From NCBI RefSeq assembly GCF_910592395.1, contig NC_088316.1, positions 1,614,001-1,674,000 of the forward strand: a DNA stretch of 60,000 nt, read 5' to 3'. Shown in pieces: positions 1 to 11,479 of the stretch. Each line of letters starts with the position of its first letter. The first letter of the stretch is position 1. The DNA is from Lineus longissimus. Lineage: Eukaryota > Nemertea > Pilidiophora > Heteronemertea > Lineidae. The position numbers and the translations under genes were made by a program. Under the pieces are notes generated by a model. The model saw only the letters and a program-made list of their open reading frames with translations, did no database searches and had not been told where the DNA came from.

Positions 1-1780
1 TTTTACCACATGCTGGTCAGGCAGCGGTTCACGCTGCAAAATGCTGGTCCGCCATATTTCAGAATATCCGAACTGAGGAAGACAGTGAATGCTCGCGTAA
101 TATCTGGCACTGTCGTCTTTGTTTATGAGATGGTGACATCAGACGCAAGATCAACAGGACAGGCTATGTCCATTAGTCCATGTTTTCGGGTTGTCCTAAA
201 GCTTGGCCAAGTTATACGAATATGTCGGAAAGCAGCATACATGCTGCAACATTGGACGACCAAATTTCAAAATAACGAACGAAAGAAGGCCGAGAATGAG
301 GCAGAACTTTATATTCTCGTATTGTACATGATAATCAGACGCAACAGGTCATGTCAGTTAATCCATGTTTCACTCGCAGTTGTAATGGAGTTGGGCCGAG
401 TTTTACCATAGGTCAGATAGCGGGACAGGCTGCAAAATGATGGTCGGCCTTACTTCCAAGTGATAGATCGGAGGGAGGCCGTGAATGGTCGAGCAGAATT
501 TGTACATTTTTTTTCTTTATTTTAGGGGGCATCAGACACCGATTCAACAGACCATGTCCATTAATCCATGCTTACCGAGTATTTTAATATACGAAGCTAA
601 ATAATTTTTGATTTGGAAAAAATACATGGGCTGATGCTTTTGCCGAGCCTGACTAATATATCAGGCAGATGTAACACGGCATGGCCATGTTCCAAAATAG
701 TGTTCGAACATACTTCACTTGTCGATATATCGGGGGCGTGATCACCAGACACCGCATTTCGAAATGATTCCTTTCACGCGGCGGCTTGACCGGCGGACAA
801 CACATCGGCAATGTGCTCCTATCAATCCAAATCTAACATCAGGATGATTCTCTGTGCGAGAGCTGAGTATAATTATGGTCTTAACGGGGGCGGCGGCGGT
901 ACTTAAAGCTCAGCAAGATGCGAGCATCAAGTGTTTGTTTGGCCACACTAAAAAATAACCGGACTAATAACGAAAGCAGCGAAGAATACTCAAACGGAAT
1001 TCTGTATTGCTGGCTCGTAACTATAGCTTTTCAAGAAGAAAGAAGAGTAAACCAATGGCCATCAATCCTCGAGCTCGGCGGTGTAAGAATAGGTCAGACT
1101 GGGAAACAAGCAACAGTTCTCGAGAAGCCAAATTACAAAATATTCTCCAGTGACGCGCGCATGGACGCCGCTTATAAAATTGGATGGGGGGGGGGGGTGC
1201 ATGATTGTATATTGTATCAAAAAGTAAATTTAACTGCACAATGTGTATTGCCACGACAGCCTTCCCAACCAACTGCACACAAATATGTGTATGTATCAAG
1301 AGTATTCAGGATGATCGGGTAACACGCTCCTAAATCACTTAATATGATTGATGTTTCTCGGAAATGACACAATCCTGCATCCCCCATCAGAATCATAAAC
1401 ATATTTATGAGAAGTATTCAAACAAACCACACCACAGTCATACGTCCCATTTTGAGATTATAGTCTCTAAAGAAATATCAAGTGTGCTCAGTTATCAGTA
1501 TCGACTTGATACAGAACGACTGGGGCCAGTTTCCGGAGGGGCTTCAGGCAACCTTAAGACAAAATCCTGTACTGAGTCTGATAACAGGACATCATTTGCG
1601 GTCGTGGAAAGACTGCGGGGATTTTTATCCAATTTAGGCGTGATCTGTCATCTTTATCTTAATCCTTCTTCTTCAACCGGGATGTGGAGCTAATCTCACT
1701 TTTAGAAACGAAGGTTATTTGAGCTTTTGAAAATCCTTTAAAGGTATTTCGACCAAGACATATATGGACCCCTTATGGGA
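1..1780. other. Non-coding stretch, nothing recognised
   Basis: Open frames here are short and resemble no family I know. The only obvious sequence oddity is a run of about 11 G near 1186-1197. No splice-bordered exon, RNA gene or clear repeat was seen. Confidence 0.6.
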
Positions 1781-1784
1781 TCGC

Positions 1785-2040
1785 AAACGAGCGATTTAAA
1801 TCGAGGCGACCGGCGATCATGATCACATGCAACAAAATCGCGCGTTTGCGGTGGTCAGAGTAGGTGCCTGTGACAAAAATCGATGATCGCACTGATCGCA
1901 CCGACCTGCGGTCAAAATCAAACCCATAGATCATCGGTTACCCACAGACGAGAGGCCTTTTTGTCGTACATACGAGCGATTATAATTGCTGTTCGAAGCG
2001 ACAAAAATCACTCGTTTGTGCGGCACTTTAGAAGTTTTCC
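1785..2040. repeat. GCGATT-rich palindromic repeat, copy 1
   Basis: The left part reads GCAAACGAGCGATTTAAATCG and the right part contains GACAAAAATCACTCGTTTGTG, so the two ends are imperfect inverted repeats. Related segments sit at about 21,325-21,510, 31,470-31,512 and 44,468-44,580. The arms are very rich in CGATCG-type words. It is probably a foldback or MITE-like element. Exact ends and a target duplication could not be determined by eye. Confidence 0.55.
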
Positions 2041-2044
2041 AGCA

Positions 2045-5000
2045 AAATGAAAATACAAAACTTTTCTGAAAGCCATGCTAATTTGATTGAATAATATGTA
2101 AATAATATGTTGCTATTGTATGGCTCTTTCACCGCGATAAAATGAGCTGCCGATTTTTTTTCGCGATCAAGTAAATGATTTTCTAGCTTCGAAAGCTCTC
2201 AATTATCTTTCCAAATAATGTACTTTTGGTCATGAAATTGACCTTTTCATTTTTTTCATACGGCTGCGGTGTACACTTACTCATGTGCATTGTGCCCTAA
2301 TCTACAGGATAGTACATTTGATGTGCCATTCCATTTCCTCATTAGTGCCGCAGCGAAAGCTATGCTACTCAAATAATGCTTTTTTGTGCATGGTGCTGGT
2401 GTTCGGTCTGCATGATCTATTAGCTTTTGTGAAGGTATAGACTTCAAAGGGCAGCATGTCGAGTAGCGAGTATTTCACGGAATCCATAAACCACGTCTGA
2501 TAATTGTGAAAATGGACACAACTTTTCTTTGTTAGGTATGCCAGCGCGTCTGGCCCAGTGCTGTGGTGATTTATATCGACCAGGGAATGATAGAAAGTGT
2601 AATTATCAGTAGATAATGATGTCACTGTATACACAGGTGATGTGTTACACATTGTACATTTCATAGTGCTCAAGGGAGCAGATGACTTCCTGGATTAAAC
2701 ACAAAATAGTCTCGAAGCACGTTTTAATGTTTGACTCCAGTTAACGGATTTGTGTGGTTGTGTACCATCATTAGCAGTCTAGGCTTGCTCAGTCACAGTT
2801 ACAACCTCAATGCAATGTATATCATTACTTCTCCACGGGCGTCTGATCTACCTGTAAGACGTTTTGAGTTGGTTACCCTAAATTCGCCATGTAACACAAT
2901 AGGGTGGGACTAATTCTCCAGGAGGACACTCATTACCGTTACACTAACAATGACCTCACAAGTAGCACGCTATCAATCGGCTGTGTATGGTGATTTTTAT
3001 CAAATGTATCTGCAATTGTTGCCAACAATTATGAGAAAATACCCACAAAACAATAATGCAACGTGTTAAAATCGATAACTCTTCTACTACAACTATCGAT
3101 CAGGTCGTAATGGCATATCGATCCGTATTGATTTTAACACGCCAACTTATCTAAACCCATTAGCAGCTTTATATACTAATAATATTGCTACTATAGGATT
3201 GACTTCATCAGTGGTATCCCCTTAGATATTCAAAGTCCTAAAGAGTATGAAGAGGTTCCGAGCATCTCCTGAATTACGAGCCCACCTCCATCGTACTCCA
3301 CAAAACGGCTCTCTCCCGGCATATCTGTTTCGGATCTAGAAATACTGGGTCTATGGTGGAGAGCGTTCAAGCAACATGGCGCTGCCAAGATGGTAAAAAT
3401 TAGTGAGAGACTGTTTTCTTCGCTTACTGTAGCCCACTGGGTGGAAGTTTTGATGTGAAGCCCGAAATCTCCTTGCCGTTGGTAACAGTGGCCCAGTGAT
3501 TGATAGCCCGCCCATGGCCCGTTTACTCGATTACAGTTTACCTCTACGGAGTAAATATGCAGTGGCTCTCAGTGGAGAATGCCCCAGAATTCTGCTCTTA
3601 GGAATCCAGAATAGGGGATTGTTCGACAGTCGACGGACATGTGGGAAGAATGCCGCTAACTTATTTGCATTACTTGATAATGACGGCTTTCACAAAGCGC
3701 TTTCCACCGACCATGGTCGACCGAAATCGCTTGTCAATCAATGGTCCGGATGCCGTGGTGTGCTGCCGCCATTTCAACACTCACCTGCAGAGCTCAACCA
3801 GTGAAGGAAAAAGCGGCAAACAGACCAAGGTTCGAACCCATTACGCTTGGATTGAGAGAGCAGGCCACAACTAAATCCCGTGACAGGAGTGGTCTTAATA
3901 AATCCTTCCGATACTGGACTAGTACAGTTTACCACTTTCGTTGCCCACTCCGTAAAGGCCTACAGCATATCACTGGACCAAAACTCGCGAAGTTTTTTAA
4001 AAGTTTTGGGAAAGAACGAACATGGAGCTGCACTCGTAAGATCAGTTTTAATTTGCTCATTGGGACTTCGTCTTTACATCTAAGTTTAACACTGATGTGA
4101 GACATGTATTTGTTGAAACATACAATTTTGAAAATTCTCGGCCTATTGTAGTCAAATGGCGCATTTCGACGCCATATTATATTGTATTCTTCAAAATCTC
4201 ATTGTACTTAAGCAAACTTGGCGATCTTGGTATCAATCCACCGGCATCTCACAGCGAATTGTCTACACGACATCTACACGGATCGTAGAAGAAAAATTGC
4301 GAAAATACTTGAACGCATTTGGCCGCGAATCGCTTAGTTCTATAAAATGTATGTACACGTGTTTAGCAGTAAAGTAGATGGAAGGAGTAGGGCCTGCATC
4401 TATTTGAAAAACCGTCCCGCGTGGAACACAACATTCAAGGCGTCGCACAAGTGCTTATCTTGTCAATGAAAGAATTTGGCCAGTGTAAAAGTTAAAATGT
4501 CTTCGGATAGACTGTTCGGGGAACAAAGGATTGCACTTTTAACCTCTAATGTATTGACGGTCGTGGTCTCGAAAATCACCATTTCCCTTCACCGTCAGAA
4601 TGTAATAGGGCTGGACACTTTTTCCAGGGGGACATTTTCGACTGCTACACTGGTTCTCTGGGGAGCGTGTATCACATGGTTACAACGTAGCTTTGGCTAT
4701 GTTGCACTAGTCTTCATAAGACACTTTGCATTAGCTACCACTGGCAGCCTATCAATGCCACCCGACTTTAGGAGCCTATCCATACAATGTTTGATTGTAA
4801 AGAGCATTGATGGTTTTTTTCTCGGAGGAGCCAGGGTCTACTTCCGCTACATCGGGAAACCACCGCGGTTTGCAGTTGCGGCGAAGTTTTAAATGCAAAG
4901 TTCGGACAGCAAACTGCCGCGGCTTTAAATAAAAACCACTGTGGAATCAATTTTTATTCTCCAGATAGTATTCCTTTCCCAAAGTTGGATGGGGATTTTT

Positions 5001-5530
5001 CGGACCAAAGCGGTCACGCGCCAATCAGGGTAATTAGCAAGGCTAGCGGCTTAGGACGGCGGCCAGAGGCCAGAGGAAAATTCCTATTGCAAGCCACTCT
5101 CATATTTTGAATAGGGAATACTTTGCTTGCCCTAATAGCACTTACATCGAAGGAATCTTGGTTTTACATCGCATTCAAAGCACGTGAAGCAATCATAGCA
5201 AAAACAACTTGCTCAGGGTATATTTACACGTTGTTTCATGATTATGTTAAAACTGTTCATATCAGAAATGAAAGGCGCATGGACTTGTTCCTATTCAGTG
5301 GCGCTATTTTTAGCAAGTACCAAAATATCCTATCAGAATCGCCGCGTAATATTTGTATGTCATTGTCAGGTATCTTTATCAGTGTATACTCTACGAAAGG
5401 TAAGGGGCTGTGTTTTTATATGTCTGTTTACGGCAGCCTCCAATGCATTTTGTACACAAACACCTGGCTATTCTTCCGACAGCCTCCAATGCATTATGCA
5501 TACAAACAACTGGCTCTCAATTTTCTTTTT
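2045..5530. other. Non-coding stretch, no gene recognised
   Basis: Several open frames of 60-140 codons occur, for example near 3.5-3.9 kb and 4.5-4.9 kb. Many lack an ATG, they overlap one another in different frames, and none shows a domain motif. I treat the stretch as intergenic. Confidence 0.55.
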
Positions 5531-5539
5531 TTGATACTT

Positions 5540-5622
5540 AATCCTAAGCCTAAGCCTAACACTTACCCGAAACTTACCTCTAACACTAACCCTAACCCTC
5601 ACCCCAAACACTAATCCCAAAG
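5540..5622 (+). repeat. Degenerate telomere-like CCTAA/CCCTAA tract
   Basis: A run of imperfect units such as CCTAAGCCTAAGCCTAACAC and CTAACCCTAACCCTCACCCC. The perfect animal telomere word CCCTAA occurs only a few times and the rest is diverged. It fits an old interstitial telomere-like tract or a C/A-rich simple repeat, not a chromosome end, because ordinary sequence continues on both sides. Confidence 0.6.
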
Positions 5623-5624
5623 TA

Positions 5625-6600
5625 ACCCACTAATCATTTGTTTAATCGCTAAAATCGCCGAAAATCCTAACGTTAAGGTATCTCAAGCAGATCTTTCTTT
5701 AAGCATTATTTTGTAGGCGACGAGATAACTTTCATCTTTCAGAAAAGAGTATTGCCACATAATGACCGAATATAGACACTGACAGACGGGTTATAGCTCA
5801 ATCCGGCGCTTCATTGCCCAGTTTTTGCGATGGATGGTTGCCAGACGAAAACCATTTATTCACGAAAATTGAAACAAGGAGTATCACGCAAATTCAGAAT
5901 AGATGTAGTTTGTTATAGACGTACATTGAACTGCAGTTTGACCGACGAAATGCTTTCCTCAACATCTCCGGAGATTCGAGACGAAACAAAACTCGTGAAG
6001 GCAGGTAGTCCTTGGGTGGCCATCAAACTACTTGAGCTGTGGATATAAAATGATGACCAACGCCTGGATTTGAGTAGAACAAGCCGCGGTACGTTGAAGT
6101 TGGAACTAGACATGGATTGAGACTGCCGCGAGCTGACAAAAAACAAAACTTGGCGCTGTGTGAAAATGCTGGTCTTTATGACATCAATGGTTACATGAAA
6201 AACATACCATGTGCTCTTGTTGAATATTGCACCGTCATTCTCCAAGCGGATCATAGGCTATTCACAGTGACTCTGCCAAACGTAGACTTCCATTTGAAGA
6301 CGTAATCACGGGCGAATGAAAATACCAGAATGAATATACTCAACGCCCAATTAATTGATATCCAGCCGACAGACAATGAACACAAAATAGTAGTATGTGT
6401 ACTGTCTGTTCGAAGAGGTTGAATCTGGAAATCAAGGGCTTGTCGATCGCCAAGGTTGTGGTAGTTCTACTTCAGTGTTGGCAGTCACGGAACTATCGCG
6501 AATAACTCTTTTTCCGGGTCTGGCTGCACAGGAGTACACTGTGAGCACTTACACATTATTACCTTACGTTTAAATGCCCTTGCAAGTTTAGGCCTACTGA
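5625..6600. other. Non-coding stretch, nothing recognised
   Basis: Short unrelated open frames only; no repeat similarity to the rest of the window was noticed. Confidence 0.5.
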
Positions 6601-6740
6601 CCGTCATGAAAGCTGTTTCCTGCGGGCCGATGTCATCAAGATTTTCTCTGATAACCCTTTGATACGACTGTGGGACGATGGAATTTATAGGCCTGTAGTG
6701 GAGATTTGGCTTTGTTAAAGGACAGTAGACCGTGTGTTGA
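6601..6740 (-). repeat. Dispersed repeat family R2, copy 1 (reverse)
   Basis: Shares the ordered blocks GCCGATGTCATCAAGATTT, GATAACCCTTTGAT, GGAATTTATAGGCC, GGCTTTGTTAAAGGACA and TAGACCGTGT with copies at 11,296-11,478 (opposite strand), 21,945-22,112 (opposite strand) and 49,670-49,808 (same strand). Four copies in 60 kb at moderate divergence argue for an old mobile element fragment. The family class is unknown. Confidence 0.65.
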
Positions 6741-6974
6741 ACTTGGCATTTCGGAGTGACACTATAAATGGAAAGTCTTCATCTTCTTGTTCTTCAGCGT
6801 TTGCTCTGCACTTGGATGTGTTCCTCTCCAAGGAGTGTTCCACCTCCAAGGCAGGATCAGCGTTTTTACGTGCCACTACGGTTAGACGCCAGCTGGGTTT
6901 CGTGATTCCGTCTACGGCCGGAGGTAGAGTCCACGCAAACTACTCAAGTTTCTCACAGCGTTCAGGTTTTGCTA

Positions 6975-7100
6975 GAACTGACATAGACACCAGATACAAG
7001 GAACCTCGGTTTTGCGTCGCATTCGAAGTTCCTTGAAAACCACACCGGTTCATCCATGAATACAATCCTGGTTCTATCTGGGATTGAGAAAGGATCTGAT
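6975..7100 (-). mobile_element. tRNA-derived SINE family S1, 5'-truncated copy
   Basis: On the reverse strand this reads as the body and 3' part of the SINE seen complete at 24,473-24,690: the blocks GGATGAACCGG...GG, TTCAAGGAAC and a tail with CCGAGGTTCCTTGTATCTGG are recognisable. The tRNA-like head is missing or heavily decayed. It lies head-to-tail with the next copy, and both are bordered by the same words ACATAGACACCAGATACAA. Confidence 0.7.
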
Positions 7101-7130
7101 ATTTCCGTTCAGGTATCTTGCTAGCTCTTA

Positions 7131-7317
7131 CATAGACACCAGATACAATGAATCTCGGTTTTGCGTCTCATTCGAAAGAATGGGAAACACAGGAATTATA
7201 GTTCCTGAAACCACCCCGGTTCATCCAAGAATACAATCCTGGTTTTATCTGGGATCGAGAAAGGATTTTATCACGTAGTAGCCAGTAGTGTTAACCGCTA
7301 TAGGCTATGAGGCTCCT
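7131..7317 (-). mobile_element. tRNA-derived SINE family S1, near full-length copy
   Basis: The reverse complement begins AGGAGCCTCATAGCC and continues with GGTTAACACTACTGGCTA, ATCCCAGATAAAACCAGGATT and GGATGAACCGGGGTGG, matching the forward copy at 24.5 kb block by block. The head corresponds to a tRNA A box; the B box is decayed (GATCCCAG). It ends only about 40 bp before the likely start codon of the two-exon gene at 7,355. Confidence 0.75.
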
Positions 7318-7354
7318 CGCTGACCAGTTGAGATCTGCTTGCTATGACATTAAA

Positions 7355-7564
7355 ATGACCGATATGGCAATCCTAGAACCGTTCATCGGCAGTCTTTTGG
7401 TCATATCTGGTTTGAGGTGTGCTGTGTTGTGTCTTGGAATTCGAGGATGCAGGTCCATGGCAACGTGCCCTAGTGGCAACAAAAGCCTGTGCCAGATGGA
7501 CAATAGAAACCTTCCGATTGCGGAAGATGATATTCAAACAGGTTGCAAGGTGTTTAAGCGAAGG
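7355..7564 (+). CDS. Uncharacterised protein, exon 1 (putative signal peptide or membrane segment)
   Basis: First coding exon of a two-exon model joined to 7,935-8,945, giving about 406 residues. I chose the ATG at 7,355 (context AAAATGA). An in-frame ATG at 7,364 is also possible, while one at 7,307 lies inside the upstream SINE head. The exon encodes a hydrophobic stretch (roughly residues 9-29, PFIGSLLVISGL...) that could be a signal peptide or anchor, then a Cys-containing polar region. It ends at AAGG|GTAAGT, a strong 5' splice site, in phase 0, which fits the phase of exon 2. I do not recognise the family. An extra upstream exon cannot be excluded. Confidence 0.55.
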
Positions 7565-7934
7565 GTAAGTACAGGTGTTAAAGCGTGCTTGCCGATGTCT
7601 TAAGAAGAAAGGGTTTGAAATTACCGAGAAAGAATGTCAGTATTAGCCCAATGAAATAGGCTTCGATCCGCTTTACATCGGGTCTATGTGGGTCTTCCAA
7701 AATGGCCAGGTATTCCAGTCGTATGTTATTTAAGAACACAGCAGATCTAGGAGCCCGAATCAAGAGCTTATAACCCACCGACGCTTACCTGAATCATCTG
7801 AGGTATTCATGGGTTAGCAAATACATTTTATGATGTCACATGTCATTGTAGTTTAATGCAAGGTAACCCCCTGAATGTATGACTTGGCAGAAACTGCTAT
7901 ATGTCTTGTCATTAATTCAGGTTTCCTCTTGCAG

Positions 7935-8945
7935 TGTGACACAAAAGTATACAAGAAGGGACCGCCAGCCTTCATCAAACCCCCGGTAACTCTCAATAAG
8001 AAATATGATGCAATGGCAATGAATTTAGAGTACGATATGGCTGTATTCTGGTTTGATGGCATGAAGGAGGCAGATAACGTCTTGATTTACGTGTACCGTG
8101 AAGAAGACAACGCTTTTCGAATCCAATCAAGTATATTCATTCATGGCCGACCAGAGGCTCTCTTTAACGGTTTTGACGCGGCGAGGATGTGGCTGATTTT
8201 CGCCAAAGAACCCGGAGCAAGAGGTCAGGTACACATTAAGCTGTTGTGTTATGATTTAAAAAATAACGGTCAACTCAAACACACCATAGTTTTGCCGAAA
8301 GGTAACCCTTGCGCTCGTAAAATGGGACTAAAAGGAACTCGGATCAGTCTCAGTGGAAATGTCGCTATGATCAGCTGCCGAGAAGGTAAAAAAATGAGGA
8401 CAGTTAGCATCTATAACTTGTCGTACGACAAACCTATTGTCCAAGTATTCAACCGAGGGCACATCCTGGATAGTTCGTTGCTCTGCCTGAAGGGATACAA
8501 AGGATATGGCACATATTATACCCTCAACCGAAACTTTTTCGTGCATGGTATGTATCGCAAGGATTCAACTGTAAGGTTATGCTTCTCTTCCGGGAAGTAT
8601 GCTAACAGATTATTTGTGGGGAGTCTTACGCGTTATGATTATCCTCAAAAGAATGAAAACATAAAGGACCCTAACCATCTCCTTTTCGTCCGAGTCCCAG
8701 GAGGACGCAGCAAGGGACGCAGCGGCGGTAGTGTGTCATCGATTACCGAGGTCCATGGCATCGCCGCAAACGGGGTCGTATATTTTACGGAGCTCTACCT
8801 AAGACCCTCTCCAAGCCTCTCGCGTGACTTTGCCGAGAACACTGCCATAAGCCATTGCGATGAAATACTCACATTCGTCAAAGAGCATGGCAGAAGGAAA
8901 CAAATCCACTTCCGAAAAGTTAATCGATATCTTGCGGTTCGTTGA
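7935..8945 (+). CDS. Uncharacterised beta-rich protein, exon 2
   Basis: The largest single open frame in the window. It follows a clear 3' splice site (TTTCCTCTTGCAG|TGTGAC) and runs 336 codons to a TGA. In frame with exon 1 it starts CDTKVYKKGPPAFIKPP. The sequence alternates short hydrophobic and polar strands with many aromatic residues (AVFWFDG, NVLIYVYREED, RMWLIFAKEPG), which suggests a beta-rich fold such as a propeller; that is inference only. Basic segments occur near GGRSKGRSGG and at the C terminus. No catalytic motif or known domain was recognised. Length and amino-acid composition are far from those of chance frames nearby, so I believe it is a real gene. Confidence 0.75.
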   Translation, partial: CDTKVYKKGPPAFIKPPVTLNKKYDAMAMNLEYDMAVFWFDGMKEADNVLIYVYREEDNAFRIQSSIFIHGRPEALFNGFDAARMWLIFAKEPGARGQVHIKLLCYDLKNNGQLKHTIVLPKGNPCARKMGLKGTRISLSGNVAMISCREGKKMRTVSIYNLSYDKPIVQVFNRGHILDSSLLCLKGYKGYGTYYTLNRNFFVHGMYRKDSTVRLCFSSGKYANRLFVGSLTRYDYPQKNENIKDPNHLLFVRVPGGRSKGRSGGSVSSITEVHGIAANGVVYFTELYLRPSPSLSRDFAENTAISHCDEILTFVKEHGRRKQIHFRKVNRYLAVR

Positions 8946-9099
8946 GGTAGAGGAACTTGTCGTAAACTTGATCGGTCTTGCATCTCCCCGAACACTTCAC
9001 TGCACTTCTCCGCGCAGTTCGAAGCGACGTGAGTATGGGCCGTTGGCCACAATGCTCTTTATAATGATGAATTAAGTGATAATATCCCATATATAAAGT

Positions 9100-11290
9100 C
9101 CCACAAAAATAGGTGCCTGTTAACCGGATACTGACTAAATCACGAGAATACCCAAAGAATGCAAAATGCAGTTATCTTAGTTCATAATTTCACTTTATGG
9201 TGGCAGAACTTGTTTCCTTAAGTCCTGCCGCCTGGGAGGCAAGTGATGAACTAAAATATTTCTGTCAGCAATACTTTTTTGGTTACTAGTGTCGATATCC
9301 ATGTATCTGGTTAACGTATTTGACGTATTAGAGATATTTATCGATGACATTTAAAAAAAGTAATGTCCCGATTTCTCTTTAGGAGATGATTTACGAGTGT
9401 AAGTCCCCTAAATAATTTAGCCCCTGATTTGATGACACGGCATTTCGAATTTCAAACTCGCTCGCTCGTAGGTGTCGTGAAACTGGCCCACATATATTAT
9501 CTGGGAAATCTGGGAAATTTTATAAAATAAATGACATTACTTCGTTATTCGTCGCCCATAGATCGTCGATAGCTTTGTGAAGCCTGCCCATATCAAACCA
9601 TGTATCACACTAGATATAACAATATACAAGTATATCATTCTGAACTTCCAGTGATATTGCCTCCGTAGCCTCGGCGTGTTGTCTGGAAGCTGAGCAATGT
9701 CAATACATTGAGGGCCAAGATGATTTATATGGGAAGCAACTGCTTTTTTGCAGCCGTTGGTATTGGACTGTCGTCTGACCATAGCAATAACAGATACATT
9801 GCATGGTGTTCATCGTTGTGCAGACGGGACGTCCATTATCATGTATACATTCTCGACAATTTCTGATAGAAGTGCCAGCTACTTCTTTGCCCTCTTGCAG
9901 TGTTCACTGAGCCAGCCTATTCTCTCTCAGGCTGCCATTATTGGCCGCAAATGTTGTGACGTCATTTCGGTATCATAACTGTAGGTCGAAGATTTCAGTT
10001 CTAAATCTCATGTGTCACTTTTTTAGTTTGTAAATGGCAATCGAATGACTTTAATATGCAGAGCAACAATGCCCCTTCTTGCATATAAAACCAGGGTAAG
10101 TCCGACGAGTTGCTATAGGAATATTCGAGTGTGTCCCTGATTAAAAACGAGTGTATACTGACATTGTCATTGTCTGGGGCCAGCCAACATTTTACGCTTC
10201 TCGCTTATCATAATCAGTACTCTTTACAAAGAACCAACTCTCGGCTCCACTATCCTTCCGAAGGCAACGAGGCGAATACTCCTTTCCTCATCATTGTCAG
10301 TTGCCTTTACAAAGAACCTTATGGTTGAACAAAGCATATCTAAGCTTGGAGCAAACGGGGCGACAATTTCACCTAGACACTCATTTCTATGAGAAATTCC
10401 GTGTCTATAGCCGAGTCTACAGGAGTGACAGTGTCAGTCACCTCAAGTTTCTCCAAAAAATCTTTTGTGTCTATAGTACATAGGGTTTTACTGGCCAAAT
10501 AAGCTTGGAGCAGACAATAGAAAAATACCTGCTGCCAGCAGCACTTGCAGTTAACGAAAAAGTTGAACCGATGCCAGTTATATGGAATGTACTCGCAGTT
10601 TGTCATCAACAGGACGTTGAATTTCTAAGGTGATTCAGAAAAAGCCAACTTATCATGAAAGCACACTTCAGCAAGTTTAGCAATCTTCCCACGAATAAAA
10701 CCTGGCCCTGATTTCAGCTCATTCCATTAACTTTCTTTAAAAATCAGGCTGAAGTTAATTGCACTCATGAATAATTTGTGAGGTTGGCTAAATTACCCAC
10801 TTGCTCCTATAAGATAGCATGTGGCCAGACATATGCAGTTGCCTTCTTTTCTGAAGCCAAGTAGTCCATTGTTATAAAACAGTATACTCGTCCCAAAGCC
10901 TCCGAATAAACCGAAGAGGTTCCGTCAAGAAACTGGTCCACCTGTGGCGAGGCAGCATCCCCACCGTTATTGAGGTTCGATATGATGATTTTGATATCAA
11001 CAGCAACCTAAACACTTTTTTCTACTTGAACCTTCAAACATTTTGTTTTGAAATAATTTTGATTAAAAATCTGCCTTGAAATAGCTTTTATCACGACCGT
11101 TTAAGGATCTATTTGCAGTATCACTACGCGTGTGCAGGGAGATGCGCATGTGTACAACATTAAACGAGGAGAAAATGGGTCATGAAGGTGTCCCAGCCTG
11201 GCCGAATATCAGTCACGTGATAGGTGGACCTGAAGCTTCAAAGCAACTTACACAAAAACAGAACAGCATTCTTGTGATTGGCTGATTGTG
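9100..11290. other. Non-coding stretch, nothing recognised
   Basis: Short frames without motifs. Short repeated words occur (for example TAAGCTTGGAGCA at 10,339 and 10,501, TTTACAAAGAACC near 10,222 and 10,305), but no definable element. Confidence 0.5.
9526..9531 (+). promoter_or_regulatory. Possible polyadenylation signal AATAAA
   Basis: The first canonical AATAAA that I see downstream of the stop at 8,945, about 580 bp away. It could serve the two-exon gene. There is no independent support. Confidence 0.3.
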
Positions 11291-11295
11291 ATCAT

Positions 11296-11478
11296 TACGT
11301 TATTTCCCCTGACCTCGCAGTAAGATTTCAGGCCAACACAAATACACGGTCTATTGTCTTTAAACAAAGCCCACTCGCACCTTGGCCTAAATTCACATTG
11401 TTCTACTCAGTGTCTAATCAAAGGGTTATCAGGGCCGGCAATCTTCATGACATCGACCCCCACGAAACAGTTTCATAG
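11296..11478 (+). repeat. Dispersed repeat family R2, copy 2
   Basis: Contains ACACGGTCTATTGTCTTTAA, GGCCTAAATTCACATTGTTC, AAAGGGTTATCAG and GACATCGACCCCCACGAAAC, collinear with the copy at 21,945-22,112 and inverted relative to 6.6 and 49.7 kb. It has no coding function that I can see. Confidence 0.7.
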
Positions 11479-11479
11479 G

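Noticed and set aside
4476-4892. Forward frame of 138 codons
   Set aside because: Begins with TTG, no motifs, and overlapping frames of similar quality exist.
5123-5614. Forward frame of 163 codons ending in N-P-K-P repeats
   Set aside because: Its C-terminal repeats are just the translation of the telomere-like tract; the N-terminal part lacks any motif.
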